DNA from: Amycolatopsis sp. CA-126428
GTDB lineage: Bacteria; Actinomycetota; Actinomycetes; Mycobacteriales; Pseudonocardiaceae
Length of the DNA: 64,000 bases
Assembly (NCBI RefSeq): GCF_002904335.1
Contig: NZ_PPHF01000019.1
Location: 124,001-188,000 of the forward strand
Direction: 5' to 3'
The notes below the pieces were generated by a model. The model did no database searches. It worked only from the letters and a program-made list of their open reading frames with translations, and was not told where the DNA came from. This document shows, piece by piece, positions 17,234 to 27,106 of the stretch. Positions within the stretch are counted from its first letter, which is position 1. Every line of letters starts with the position of its first letter. Both the position numbers and the translations under genes were made by a program.

Positions 17234-17254
17234 GTGGATATCCAGCTGGAGTGA
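17234..17254 (+). CDS. Six-residue leader peptide ORF upstream of ABC-F gene
   Basis: GTG GAT ATC CAG CTG GAG TGA, encoding MDIQLE, placed where a leaderless transcript would begin. It is followed by a GCGGCC/GGCCGC hairpin (about 17258-17274), by two copies of GCTGTCCTCC (17281-17290 and 17311-17320) that could pair with purine-rich ribosome binding sequence, and then by the GGGAG and TTG of the ABC-F gene. This arrangement resembles translation-attenuation leaders of antibiotic-responsive ABC-F genes; function is inference. Confidence 0.4.
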   Translation: MDIQLE

Positions 17255-17346
17255 CGCCGCGGCCCGAGCGGCCGCCTGACGCTGTCCTCCAAAACGCTCC
17301 CTTCTCGAGCGCTGTCCTCCGTTCACCCCCGTCCACGGGAGTTTCC

Positions 17347-18975
<1,629 letters not shown>

Positions 18976-19153
18976 GGCGTGCGTCCATTCGGGTGCAAGA
19001 TCACTCGCCGTAGAGCACTGGAATGGCCCAATGTGATCGCAATTTCGGCTGTTTCGCGTCTGTCGTCTGGCATTCCGGCGCTCAGTGTTCGATCATTGCC
19101 CCGGCAGGGGCCGATATGTGGCCCAGAACACTCTCGGCGGGAAGGCGATCGAC

Positions 19154-19363
19154 GTGGCTGATCTCAAGAAAGGCGCGCGGATCACCGGCAACACGCGCGA
19201 CAAGCTAGCCGCTGACCTGAAGAAGAAATACGAGAAGGGCTCGAGCATCCGGGCGCTCGCGGAGTCGACGGGGCGGTCCTACGGGTTCGTCCACCGGGTG
19301 CTGTCGGAGTCCGGCGTCCAGCTGCGGGGGCGTGGCGGGGCCACCAGGGTCAAGAAGAAGTAG
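19154..19363 (+). CDS. Small helix-turn-helix protein
   Basis: A 69-residue basic protein with a single HTH: KKYEKGSSIRALAESTGRSYGFVHRVLSESGVQLRGRGG. Near-identical small HTH proteins are common in actinobacteria, with no established role. The GTG is preferred over the in-frame ATG at 19085 because GGGAAGG lies about eight bases upstream and the family begins at this point (ADLKKGARITG). It follows the ABC-F gene. Its 3' end overlaps the convergent membrane-protein gene by 14 bases. Confidence 0.85.
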   Translation: MADLKKGARITGNTRDKLAADLKKKYEKGSSIRALAESTGRSYGFVHRVLSESGVQLRGRGGATRVKKK

Positions 19364-20717
19364 TCGCGGACTGCTGCGCGGGGGGCGCAGCGGGAACTTC
19401 GGCCACGCGGAACGCCAGGTGGGCCCCGAGCAGGACCAGCGGGTACACCAGGTAGCCGTACCGGGTGGCCGGGGTGAGCAGGATCAACGCGCCGAGTCCG
19501 ACGGCGGTGCGCAGGAGTGCGCCGGAGCCGTTCGCGGGGGGCCGGCGCACCAGCCAGACCACCATCGCCACGGCCGCGGCGCCGACGAGCACGAACGCCG
19601 CCACCTGGCCGACCGGGCCGGTCTCGGCGATCAGGTGGCCCGGCAGCGGGCTGGCCGCGGGCGATCGCACCACGCCCATCCCGAGCGGGAACCGCACGAC
19701 GTGCTCGACGAACGCCGCCGGATCCACCAGGTACACCGGCAGGTGCAGGGCGGCCGTCGTCGCCACCAGCGCCGCCGCGAACCGGCCCAGCGCCGCCCAG
19801 TCGAGGCCCGTTCCGGGGCGATCCGGTCCCCGGCGCACCAGCACGAGCACCGCCAGCACGGCGGCCGCGGGCGCGACGATGAGCTTGGCGCTGACGACCA
19901 GCGCCAGCACCAGGCCCGACCAGGCGACCCGCCCGGTGGCCGCGAGCGCGCAGCTGAGCACCAGCAGGCCGACGATCGCCAGGTCCGGGCCGGCGACGGC
20001 CCAGGTGAGCGCGGTGAGCGGACAGGCCAGGGCGAGCTGCGCGGCGCCGACCGGCACCCGCGGCCACTTCAGCAGCTTCAGCGTGCCCAGCACGCACGCG
20101 CAGGCGGCCAGGGCGAACATCCAGCGGGCGTCGGTGAGCGCGTCGGTCAGCGGCGTGCCGCCGAACAGCGCCCGCGGCAGCCCGAAGATCGCCATGACCG
20201 GCCCGTACGGCGTGTAATCGTTTACCACGGGCGGCCGGCCGAGCGCGGTGACGTCGACGTACGGCGTTCCGTGGTGCAGCAGCAGATCCGCGGACCGCTC
20301 GATCACCCAGACCTCGGGCTGCGCGGCCCACGAGAACGGCGTGATCAGCCAGTCCACTCCGGTCAGGCGCCGAATCACCAGAAGCGCCAAGGGGAGGATC
20401 ATCGCCAACAGGGCCACCGCGGCGATCCCGCACCAGCGTGAACCGGCTACGCCGCGCGGCGTACGCCCGCTTCGTGCGGACAGCAGCAGGTAGCCGCTGT
20501 GTGCCGCGCCGAAGCCGTACGCGACGGTGGCGAAGTTGCCCCAGACGCGGTAGCCGTAGAACTCGGACACCAGCGCGGTCGGCAGCGCGAAAGCCAGGCA
20601 GGCCAGGTAGAACCCCAGGTCCCAGCGCAGGGGGGCGGCCTCTTTGGTGCGCGACGGCGCCGTGAAGAGCCGGGCCGCGCGCCGCCATGCGGGCGCCTGG
20701 CCCACCTCCGTTCCCAC
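19350..20717 (-). CDS. Polytopic membrane glycosyltransferase, GT87/DUF2029-like
   Basis: A 455-residue integral membrane protein with roughly ten hydrophobic helices, a cytoplasmic N-terminus and an early extracytoplasmic loop. RSADLLLHHGTPYVDVTALGRPPVVNDYTPYGP fits the luminal loop of GT-C polyprenyl-phosphate-sugar transferases of the GT87 type, which elongate mannan or arabinan-like glycans in actinobacterial envelopes. An Asp pair of the active loop is not certain by eye. It is monocistronic. The acceptor is unknown. Confidence 0.75.
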   Translation of the reverse strand: MGTEVGQAPAWRRAARLFTAPSRTKEAAPLRWDLGFYLACLAFALPTALVSEFYGYRVWGNFATVAYGFGAAHSGYLLLSARSGRTPRGVAGSRWCGIAAVALLAMILPLALLVIRRLTGVDWLITPFSWAAQPEVWVIERSADLLLHHGTPYVDVTALGRPPVVNDYTPYGPVMAIFGLPRALFGGTPLTDALTDARWMFALAACACVLGTLKLLKWPRVPVGAAQLALACPLTALTWAVAGPDLAIVGLLVLSCALAATGRVAWSGLVLALVVSAKLIVAPAAAVLAVLVLVRRGPDRPGTGLDWAALGRFAAALVATTAALHLPVYLVDPAAFVEHVVRFPLGMGVVRSPAASPLPGHLIAETGPVGQVAAFVLVGAAAVAMVVWLVRRPPANGSGALLRTAVGLGALILLTPATRYGYLVYPLVLLGAHLAFRVAEVPAAPPAQQSATTSS

Positions 20718-20750
20718 GTCGCCAGGCTACCGAGGGGGCCGCCGCCCGGT

Positions 20751-21605
20751 TCAGCCGACGTCTCGCATGCGGGGCAGCAGCTTCGCGGCCGCTTCGGAGG
20801 CCGCGACGACGTCGTCGCGGCCGGTGGGCATCAGCACCAGCTCGGTGAATCCGGCCGCGAGGTAGCTCTGCGTGAGACGCAGGGCGCTGTCCGCGTCGGC
20901 CGGCAGCCGGAACTGCACGGCGCGGCGAACGGTCGCCGGATCACGGCCCACCGCCGCGCAGTGCGCGTCCAGGACGCGGGAAAGCCGTTGCAGCTCGGCG
21001 ATTCCCGTTCCGGGCAGGGCCGCGTTGAGCCAGACGCCGGCGTGCTCGGCGACGACGCGGAGGCCGCGCTTTTCGCCGCTGCTGCCCAGCCACAGCGGGG
21101 GTTTCGGTCGTTGCACCGGCTTCGGATCGCTGATCGCGCCGGTGAGGCGGTAGTGGCGGCCTCGGTGGTCGGTGACCGGCTCGGTCCACAGGAGACGGAG
21201 GATTTCGCAGGTCTCGGCCAGCCTTTCCACGCGTTCCGCCGCCGGCGGCGTCGGCGTGCCCATCATCGCGTCGGTCAGGGTGTCGCCGCCCGCGCCGAGG
21301 CCGACGTCGAGCCGGCCGCCGGAGAGGTGGTCGACGGTCACGGCGATCTTGGCGAAGGTGCCCGGGTGCCGGTTGGTGTTGCCGGAGACCAGGCAGCCGA
21401 TCCGCACCCGCTTCGTCGCTTCGGCCATCGCGGCCAGCAGGCTCCAGCCGTCGAAGACGTCACCGGTGCGATCGGGGCCCATCGGGGCGAGGTGGTCGAA
21501 CACCCAGCAGCCGTCGAAGCCGGCGTCGTCGGCGATCGCCCAGATCTCGCGGAGCGCGGCGATGCCGATGTGCTGCTGGGGCGGTTTGAGCCCGACGGTG
21601 GTCAT
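20751..21605 (-). CDS. LLM-class F420-dependent oxidoreductase
   Basis: A 284-residue luciferase-like TIM-barrel oxidoreductase expected to use F420 (or FMN). Typical motifs are FDGCWVFDHL, TKRVRIGCLVSGNTNRHPGTFAKIAVTVDHLSGGRLDVGLGAG and PKPPLWLGSSGEKRGLRVVAEHAG. The ATG at 21605 is chosen because GGAGT sits six bases upstream; the longer frame to 21644 would run through the operator. It is divergent from a MarR gene over a perfect inverted repeat, so MarR control is likely. Substrate unknown. Confidence 0.9.
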   Translation of the reverse strand: MTTVGLKPPQQHIGIAALREIWAIADDAGFDGCWVFDHLAPMGPDRTGDVFDGWSLLAAMAEATKRVRIGCLVSGNTNRHPGTFAKIAVTVDHLSGGRLDVGLGAGGDTLTDAMMGTPTPPAAERVERLAETCEILRLLWTEPVTDHRGRHYRLTGAISDPKPVQRPKPPLWLGSSGEKRGLRVVAEHAGVWLNAALPGTGIAELQRLSRVLDAHCAAVGRDPATVRRAVQFRLPADADSALRLTQSYLAAGFTELVLMPTGRDDVVAASEAAAKLLPRMRDVG

Positions 21606-21614
21606 GGGGCACTC

Positions 21615-21657
21615 CTGATCGTCAGTAGATAAAATCATCAGCAAAACTGACGATCAG
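21615..21657. promoter_or_regulatory. MarR-type operator between divergent genes
   Basis: Perfect 12-base arms CTGATCGTCAGT (21615-21626) and ACTGACGATCAG (21646-21657), 19 bp apart. A second inner repeat TCAG-N5-CTGA lies at 21638-21650. Promoter-like A/T-rich sequence for the LLM gene lies between the arms. It is probably bound by the adjacent MarR protein. Confidence 0.7.
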
Positions 21658-21677
21658 CGTAGGTGTAGAGTCTGCGC

Positions 21678-22109
21678 ATGTCCAGCGCGCCCCTCGCCGT
21701 CACGCAGCGGCTCGGCTACCTGCTCAAGCACGCCCAGCTGCGGCTGGCCGAGCTGGCCGAGCCGCTGTACGCCCCGCTCGGCGTCACCGGCCGGCAGCTC
21801 GCGCTGCTCACGCTCTTCGGTGACGGGCCGGCGCGGTCGCAGCAGGACGGCGCGGGCCGGCTCGGCGTCGACCGGACGACGATGGTCGCGCTCGTCGACG
21901 AACTGGAGGCGAAGGGCCTGGTCCGGCGCGAGGTGGCGCCGGGTGACCGGCGCAAGCGCCTGGTGCTGCTGACTCCGGAGGGGGAGCGGGTCCGCGAGGC
22001 GGGGACGGAAGTCACGCGGCAGGCCGAGGCGCTCCTGCTGGAACCGCTGTCGGCCGAGGACGCCGAGCGGCTGCGCGCCGCCCTGCACCAGGTCGTTCGC
22101 GCGGAGTGA
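21678..22109 (+). CDS. MarR family transcriptional regulator
   Basis: A 143-residue dimeric winged-helix regulator. It shows the MarR core: LGVTGRQLALLTLFGDGPARSQQDGAGRLGVDRTTMVALVDELEAKGLVRREVAPGDRRKRLVLLTPEG, with recognition helix and wing intact. Divergent from the LLM oxidoreductase across a long operator, it is expected to repress both and to release DNA on binding a phenolic or drug-like ligand. The ABC exporter downstream is on the same strand after a 98-bp gap with its own inverted repeat, so joint control is possible but not shown. Confidence 0.93.
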   Translation: MSSAPLAVTQRLGYLLKHAQLRLAELAEPLYAPLGVTGRQLALLTLFGDGPARSQQDGAGRLGVDRTTMVALVDELEAKGLVRREVAPGDRRKRLVLLTPEGERVREAGTEVTRQAEALLLEPLSAEDAERLRAALHQVVRAE

Positions 22110-22164
22110 ACGAGTTCGGGAAGCAACGGGACAGCGAGGGCGTTGTCCAGGTCATATCCGGCGA

Positions 22165-22188
22165 AAACCTCAGCTAAAGTAGAGGTTT
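22165..22188 (+). promoter_or_regulatory. Promoter/operator of the ABC exporter gene
   Basis: Inverted repeat AAACCTC (22165-22171), 10 bp, GAGGTTT (22182-22188), with a -10-like TAAAGT (22175-22180) between the arms. It lies 20 bases before the GTG of the exporter gene. Confidence 0.5.
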
Positions 22189-22207
22189 CTGATCCTGGGG
22201 GTTTCCC

Positions 22208-24079
22208 GTGGACAACATGTGGGGGCTGTGGAGCTCGGCGATGCGCGCCGGCGACACCCCGAAGGCGCTCACCCGCGGCACGCTCAACCGCGTCGCGCGC
22301 TTCGCCCGGCCGCACTGGCGGCGCCTGCTGGCCTTCCTCGTGCTGACCGTGGTCTCGGCCGTGCTCGCCGTGTCGACGCCCGTGCTGGCGGGCAAGGTGG
22401 TCGACGCGATCGTCGGCGGCCACGACGTCACGCTGGTCATCTGGCTCGCCGTGGTGATCGCCGCGCTGGCCGTCGCCGACGCCGGGTTCGGCCTGATCGA
22501 GCGCTGGCAGTCCGCGCGCATCGGCGAGGGCATCATCTACGACCTGCGGCGCGCGGTCTTCGAGCACGTCCAGCGCATGCCGATCGCGTTCTTCACCCGC
22601 ACCCGCACCGGGGCGCTGGTCTCCCGGCTCAACAACGACGTCATCGGCGCGCAGCGGACCTTCACCGCGACACTGTCGGGGCTGGTCACCAACGTCATCC
22701 AGCTGGCGCTGTCGCTGGCCGTCATGCTCACGCTGTCGTGGCAGGTCACGCTGATCGCGCTGGTGCTGCTGCCGATCTTCGTCATCCCCGCGCGCCGGCT
22801 CGGCCGCCGGATGGCCGGGCTGCAGCGGGAAGCCGCGGACCTCAACGCCGGGATGACCACGCAGATGACCGAGCGGTTCTCCGCGCCGGGCGCGACGCTG
22901 GTCAAGCTCTTCGGCCGGCCGGTGCAGGAAGCGGACGACTTCGGGGTGCGCGCGGGGCGCGTGCGGGACATCGGCGTCCGGACCGCGATGCTGACCCGCT
23001 GGTTCATGACCAGCCTGACCCTGGTTTCGGCGCTGGCGCAGGCGCTCGTCTACGGCCTCGGCGGTTACCTCGCGCTGACCGGCAAGCTCGCGCCCGGCAC
23101 CGTCGTGGCGCTGGCGCTGCTGCTGACCCGGCTCTACGCGCCGCTGACCGCGCTGGCCAACGTCCGCGTCGACGTCATGACGGCGCTCGTGTCGTTCGAG
23201 CGGGTCTTCGAGGTGCTCGACCTGGAGCCGATGATCAAGGAGAAGCCCGACGCGCGTGCGCTTTCCGTCTCCGGGGGCGTCTCGGTCGAGTTCGCGGGAG
23301 TCCGCTTCGGCTACCCGGCCGCCGACCGGTACTCGCTGGCTTCGCTGGAGGACGTCGCCACGCTCGACCACCGCGGCGGGGAAGAGGTGCTGCACGGCAT
23401 CTCGTTCCGGGCCGAGCCCGGGCAGATGGTCGCGCTGGTCGGGTCCTCGGGCGCGGGGAAGTCGACGATCGCGTCGCTGCTGCCGCGGCTCTACGACGTC
23501 GACTCCGGTTCGGTGCGGCTGTCCGATGTGGACGTCCGGGAGCTGACTTTCGCTTCCCTGCGGGAAACCGTCGGCGTGGTGACGCAGGACGGGCACCTCT
23601 TCCACGACACGATCCGGGCCAACCTGGCGTACGCGCGCCCCGGCGTCACCGACGACGAGATCTGGGAAGCGCTGGAGCGGGCCCGGCTGGGCGAGCTGGC
23701 GCGCTCGCTGCCCGACGGCCTCGACACGACGGTCGGCGAGCGCGGCTACCGCCTCTCCGGCGGCGAACGCCAGCGGCTGACCATCGCCCGGCTGCTGCTG
23801 GCCCAGCCCAAGGTCGTCATCCTGGACGAGGCGACCGCGCACCTGGACTCGGAGTCCGAAGCCGCCGTCGGCGAGGCCCTGACCCACGCACTGGCCGGCC
23901 GCACGGCCCTGGTCATCGCCCACCGGCTCTCGACGGTCCGCGCGGCCGACCAGATCCTGGTCCTGGAACACGGCGAAATCGTCGAGCGCGGCACCCACGA
24001 CGAACTCCTGGCCGCCAACGGCCGCTACGCCACCCTCCACGCAACCCAGTTCGCCGACGAAGAACCCGCCGTCGCGTGA
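22208..24079 (+). CDS. ABC exporter, fused permease-ATPase
   Basis: A 623-residue half-transporter that should work as a homodimer in the membrane. The six-helix ABC_membrane domain spans about 40-330 (FARPHWRRLLAFLVLTVVSAVLA onward). The ATPase has Walker A GSSGAGKST, Q-loop VTQDGHLFHDT, signature LSGGERQRL, Walker B KVVILDEAT and H-loop VIAHRLST. It is a lipid or multidrug exporter by type. The GTG start follows a GGGGG run and a promoter with an inverted repeat. The stop TGA (24077-24079) is the left edge of a nested palindrome shared with the convergent gene. Confidence 0.93.
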   Translation: MDNMWGLWSSAMRAGDTPKALTRGTLNRVARFARPHWRRLLAFLVLTVVSAVLAVSTPVLAGKVVDAIVGGHDVTLVIWLAVVIAALAVADAGFGLIERWQSARIGEGIIYDLRRAVFEHVQRMPIAFFTRTRTGALVSRLNNDVIGAQRTFTATLSGLVTNVIQLALSLAVMLTLSWQVTLIALVLLPIFVIPARRLGRRMAGLQREAADLNAGMTTQMTERFSAPGATLVKLFGRPVQEADDFGVRAGRVRDIGVRTAMLTRWFMTSLTLVSALAQALVYGLGGYLALTGKLAPGTVVALALLLTRLYAPLTALANVRVDVMTALVSFERVFEVLDLEPMIKEKPDARALSVSGGVSVEFAGVRFGYPAADRYSLASLEDVATLDHRGGEEVLHGISFRAEPGQMVALVGSSGAGKSTIASLLPRLYDVDSGSVRLSDVDVRELTFASLRETVGVVTQDGHLFHDTIRANLAYARPGVTDDEIWEALERARLGELARSLPDGLDTTVGERGYRLSGGERQRLTIARLLLAQPKVVILDEATAHLDSESEAAVGEALTHALAGRTALVIAHRLSTVRAADQILVLEHGEIVERGTHDELLAANGRYATLHATQFADEEPAVA

Positions 24080-24189
24080 TCCAGAGGTCATCACGCGTGA
24101 TTGGAGAGCCAACTCACGTGATTGAAGGGTCGACACGGTGCAAGTGCCGTGTCGACCCTTCAATCACGCGTGTCGACCTCTGGATCACG
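24075..24189. repeat. Nested palindromic element between convergent genes
   Basis: Outer perfect 15-bp arms begin CGTGATCCAGAGGTC (24075-24089 and 24175-24189). Inner perfect 22-bp arms lie at 24117-24138 and 24147-24168 with an 8-base loop. Both arm sets begin CGTGA and end TCACG. The left TGA stops the ABC exporter gene and the right TCA (24185-24187) is the stop of the serine hydrolase gene. Short CACGCGTG and CACGTG motifs recur through it. Probably a two-way terminator. Confidence 0.9.
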
Positions 24190-25351
24190 CGTGTCGACCT
24201 TCCAGACACGTGTAGAGGGCGGTGACCAGGGCCATTTTGCGGGGGTCGTCGCGGATGAGGGGGCCGAGCTGGTTGAGGGTGTAGCCGAAGGCGATGCCGT
24301 TCTCCGGGTCGGCGGCGCCGGTGGAGCCGCCGAGGCCGTCGTGGCCGAAGGCGGTGGGGTTGGGGCCGAAGCCGCGGGCGTCGCTGCCGAGGTAGAAGCC
24401 CAGGCCCCACTCGTTCGGGAGGCCGAGGATCGCGTCGATCTCCTTGCCCTGGCTTTCGCGGGCCCGGGCGAGGGCTGCCGGCGACAGGAGGGTGCCGTCG
24501 GCGATTGCGGCGTAGATCGTCGCGATCGCGCGGGCCGTGCCGTGGCCGTTCAACGCCGGCATGACCGCCTGCCGCCACGCCGGATCGTTGGCGTCGTGGC
24601 CCTGGACGCGCGGGTTCATCAACACGGCCTGCGCGACCGGACCGGCCGCCGCGAACGCCGTGGCCAGCGCGTTCGCCATCTCCTCGGTCATGACCGGGTC
24701 GACCAGCGTCGCGCAGCGGTCCAGGTCGGCGGCCGAGGCGAGGCCGATGGAGAAGTCCGCGCCCAGCGGCCCGGCGACCTGCTCGGCGAAGAACTCGCGG
24801 ATGCCCTGCCCGGCGACCCGGCGGACGACTTCGCCGACGAGCCAGCCGTAGGCCAGCGCGTGGTAGCCACCCGCGGACCCGGGCTCGTACAGCGGTTCCT
24901 GCGCCGCGTAGAGCGACGTCATCAGCTCCCAGTCGTACAGCTCCTCGACCCGCACCGGCCGGTCCAGGCCGATCCCGGGCACGCCGGACCGGTGCGAAAG
25001 CAGCCACCGCACCGGGATCTCCGCCTTCCCGGCCGCGGCGAACTCCGGCCAGTACTTCGCGACCGGCGCGTCCACGTCGAGCTCGCCCGCGTCGGCGAGC
25101 TTGTGCGCGCACAGCGCGGTCATGCCCTTGGTCGTCGACCAGACGTTGGCCAGGGTGTCCGGCTGCCACGGCCGGGTGCGCTCCGGTCCGGACCAGCCGC
25201 CCCACAGATCCACCACGACTTCGCCGTGCCGGATGGCGGTGAAGGCGGCCCCCAGCTCGCCGCGGGAGCGGAAGTTCTCCTCGAAGGCCTCGCGCACCGG
25301 TTCGAAGCCGGGCGCGCACTCGCCGTGCACGGTCGCCGTGGCGCTGTCCAT
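24185..25351 (-). CDS. Serine hydrolase, beta-lactamase/EstB-like fold
   Basis: A 388-residue class C beta-lactamase-fold esterase or peptidase. The nucleophile motif is WSTTKG (SxxK), with a Tyr motif in GGYHALAYGWLVGEVVRR. C-terminal FGHDGLGGSTGAADPENGIAFGYTLNQLG stands for the KTG-like strand. No signal peptide, so cytoplasmic, as in the EstB-like group that acts on esters rather than beta-lactams. The ATG is chosen because GGAGGAGG precedes it and the family begins here; a longer frame exists. Upstream is a TetR-type palindrome. Confidence 0.88.
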   Translation of the reverse strand: MDSATATVHGECAPGFEPVREAFEENFRSRGELGAAFTAIRHGEVVVDLWGGWSGPERTRPWQPDTLANVWSTTKGMTALCAHKLADAGELDVDAPVAKYWPEFAAAGKAEIPVRWLLSHRSGVPGIGLDRPVRVEELYDWELMTSLYAAQEPLYEPGSAGGYHALAYGWLVGEVVRRVAGQGIREFFAEQVAGPLGADFSIGLASAADLDRCATLVDPVMTEEMANALATAFAAAGPVAQAVLMNPRVQGHDANDPAWRQAVMPALNGHGTARAIATIYAAIADGTLLSPAALARARESQGKEIDAILGLPNEWGLGFYLGSDARGFGPNPTAFGHDGLGGSTGAADPENGIAFGYTLNQLGPLIRDDPRKMALVTALYTCLEGRHA

Positions 25352-25380
25352 CGGACCTCCTCCGGGAGCGACCGGTCCAC

Positions 25381-25394
25381 ACCGACCAGTCGGT
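25381..25394. promoter_or_regulatory. TetR-type operator upstream of serine hydrolase
   Basis: ACCGAC-CA-GTCGGT, a perfect palindrome 30 bases before the ATG at 25351. This is the style of site bound by actinobacterial TetR regulators of lipid and ester metabolism; no TetR gene is adjacent, so the regulator would act in trans. Confidence 0.55.
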
Positions 25395-25472
25395 ATGTCG
25401 ACGCTAAAACGGCCGGGCACGTCCGTCAAGACGTGCCCGGCCGGTGCTTATTCACGAAATGCTCAGCAGGAA

Positions 25473-26201
25473 CTACCGCAGCCGGGGGACGATTTCGCCG
25501 TACTTGGCCAGCAGTGCGGCGTTCGCCTCGTCGCCACCCTCCACATTGGAGCTCCGCCACAGCGGGACGTCGAGGCCTTCGGCCGTTCCGCGGTCGTAAA
25601 CCTGGGCCAGCACCAGGTTCCACAGGTACGCGTTGACCACAGTGGACAGCGGCGCGGTGCGCGGGGCGTCCGGCGGGTAGCTCGCGTCACCCGGGACGAC
25701 CAGCGAGTCCAGCACCACCGTGCCCTGCTCCACCAGGGTGCTCGACGACCGCTTCGGCGCCGCGGCCACGCACGCCCGCGACGTCACCGCGATGACCGCC
25801 GCACCCCGCTTGCGCGCCTCGATGCACAGCTCGACGGGGTAGGGGTTGACGCCGGACGTCGAGAACACCACCAGCACGTCGTCCGGCCCCGGCGCGCGCT
25901 CGGCCAGCACCTCCGCGGCCAGGCCGCTGCGCCGCTCGGTCCGCGTGCTGGAGACCGCGCCGTGCAGCGGGAGCAGCTCCGGGTGGTAGAGGGGATAGAC
26001 GCAGGCCAGCCCGCCGGCCCGGTAGAACGTCTCGGCGACCGCGGCCAGCGAGTGCCCGGCGCCCGCGGTGTAGACCAGTGCGTCGGCCCGGATCACCCCC
26101 AGCACCAGGTCCGCCGCGGCCCGCACCGATTCGGCGTTGACCTGCTCGACTTCGGCCAGCTGCCGGGCGACGCTGCCGGTGATGTCCGTGGCGCTCACCA
26201 C
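25473..26201 (-). CDS. SIS-domain sugar isomerase-like protein
   Basis: A 242-residue protein of the SIS (sugar isomerase) fold that binds phosphosugars. Nucleotide/sugar-binding segments are LVYTAGAGHSLAAVAETFYRAGG and VLVVFSTSGVNPYPVELCIEARKRGAAVIAVTS, as in phosphoheptose isomerase-like and GlmS-like domains. The start is taken at the GTG at 26201, six bases after GGAAGG; the GTG at 26207 would touch that sequence. It is alone on its strand, and the reaction is not predictable. Confidence 0.85.
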   Translation of the reverse strand: MVSATDITGSVARQLAEVEQVNAESVRAAADLVLGVIRADALVYTAGAGHSLAAVAETFYRAGGLACVYPLYHPELLPLHGAVSSTRTERRSGLAAEVLAERAPGPDDVLVVFSTSGVNPYPVELCIEARKRGAAVIAVTSRACVAAAPKRSSSTLVEQGTVVLDSLVVPGDASYPPDAPRTAPLSTVVNAYLWNLVLAQVYDRGTAEGLDVPLWRSSNVEGGDEANAALLAKYGEIVPRLR

Positions 26202-26318
26202 ACCCACCCTTCCGTCGGGGATCGGGCGCCGAATCTACCGTGCGGACCACTTCGCGCGGTGGAATAGCCGGGTGGGGGACCGAGGTTGACCCCGGCACGG
26301 GGGAACAGGAGGACGCGG

Positions 26319-27011
26319 GTGGGCGAGATGGATCCGGCGGTGGCCGTGTGGCCGGCGCGGGGGCGGACCCGGGCGGTCGTGCTCGTGCTGCACGGCGGCG
26401 CGGAGCGGGGCACGGGCAGCGTGGCTCCCTGGAAGCTGGCCTACGTCAGGATGGTCCCGATCGCGCGGGCCCTGCACCGGGCCGGCCGTCGAGACGGCGT
26501 CGAGGTGCGGCTGCTGCGCAACCGCCGCTACGGCTGGAACGCGCCCGCCGAGGACCCGATCGAGGACGCCCGCTGGGCCCTCGAGCGCATCCGCGAAGAC
26601 CACCCCGGCCTGCCGGTCGTGCTGGTCGGTCACTCGATGGGGGCACGGGTCGCGCTGCGCGTGGCCGACGACCCGGCCGTGCGCGGCGTCTGCGCGCTGG
26701 CGCCGTGGACGCCGCGGGGCGAGCCGGTCGAGGCCGTCGCCGGGAAGTCGGTGCTCGTCGTGCACGGCACCCTCGACCGGATGACGAGCCCGGCGGAATC
26801 GCACGCCTACGCCGAACGGGCCGCGGACGTCGCCGCCCGCGTCGCCCGGTTCGAAATCGCCAACGAGGGTCACGCGATGCTGCGCCGGGCCCGCGTCTGG
26901 ACCCGGCTGGCGGTGGCGTTCACCCTGGATCTGCTCGCCGGGGACGACGGCGGGACCCTCCGCGGGGCGTGGGCCGCGAGCGGGCCCGACCGGCTGCGGA
27001 TACCGGTGTGA
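26319..27011 (+). CDS. Alpha/beta hydrolase
   Basis: A 230-residue cytoplasmic alpha/beta hydrolase. The nucleophile elbow is GHSMG, the acid is in VLVVHGTLDRMTSP and the base in ANEGHAML; HGGAERG is the oxyanion strand. The GTG is chosen for AGGAGG six bases upstream; an upstream ATG frame lacks one. Substrate unknown. The next gene (cyclopropane-fatty-acid synthase-like) begins 95 bases later with its own ribosome binding site. Confidence 0.87.
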   Translation: MGEMDPAVAVWPARGRTRAVVLVLHGGAERGTGSVAPWKLAYVRMVPIARALHRAGRRDGVEVRLLRNRRYGWNAPAEDPIEDARWALERIREDHPGLPVVLVGHSMGARVALRVADDPAVRGVCALAPWTPRGEPVEAVAGKSVLVVHGTLDRMTSPAESHAYAERAADVAARVARFEIANEGHAMLRRARVWTRLAVAFTLDLLAGDDGGTLRGAWAASGPDRLRIPV

Positions 27012-27106
27012 ACGTGCCCCGAACAGGGCATTCGCCGAAACGCGCCGCGGGGGTGCGGCGACTACGATCGATCACCGGCGAACCTGGCCGGCCGGAGGGA
27101 GTACCC

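Noticed and set aside
13504..17292. Very long minus-strand open frame antisense to the subtilase
   Set aside because: It is the complement of a well-supported secreted protease, its translation is Arg/Gly/Val-rich without any domain, and it has no ribosome site; long antisense frames are expected at this GC content.
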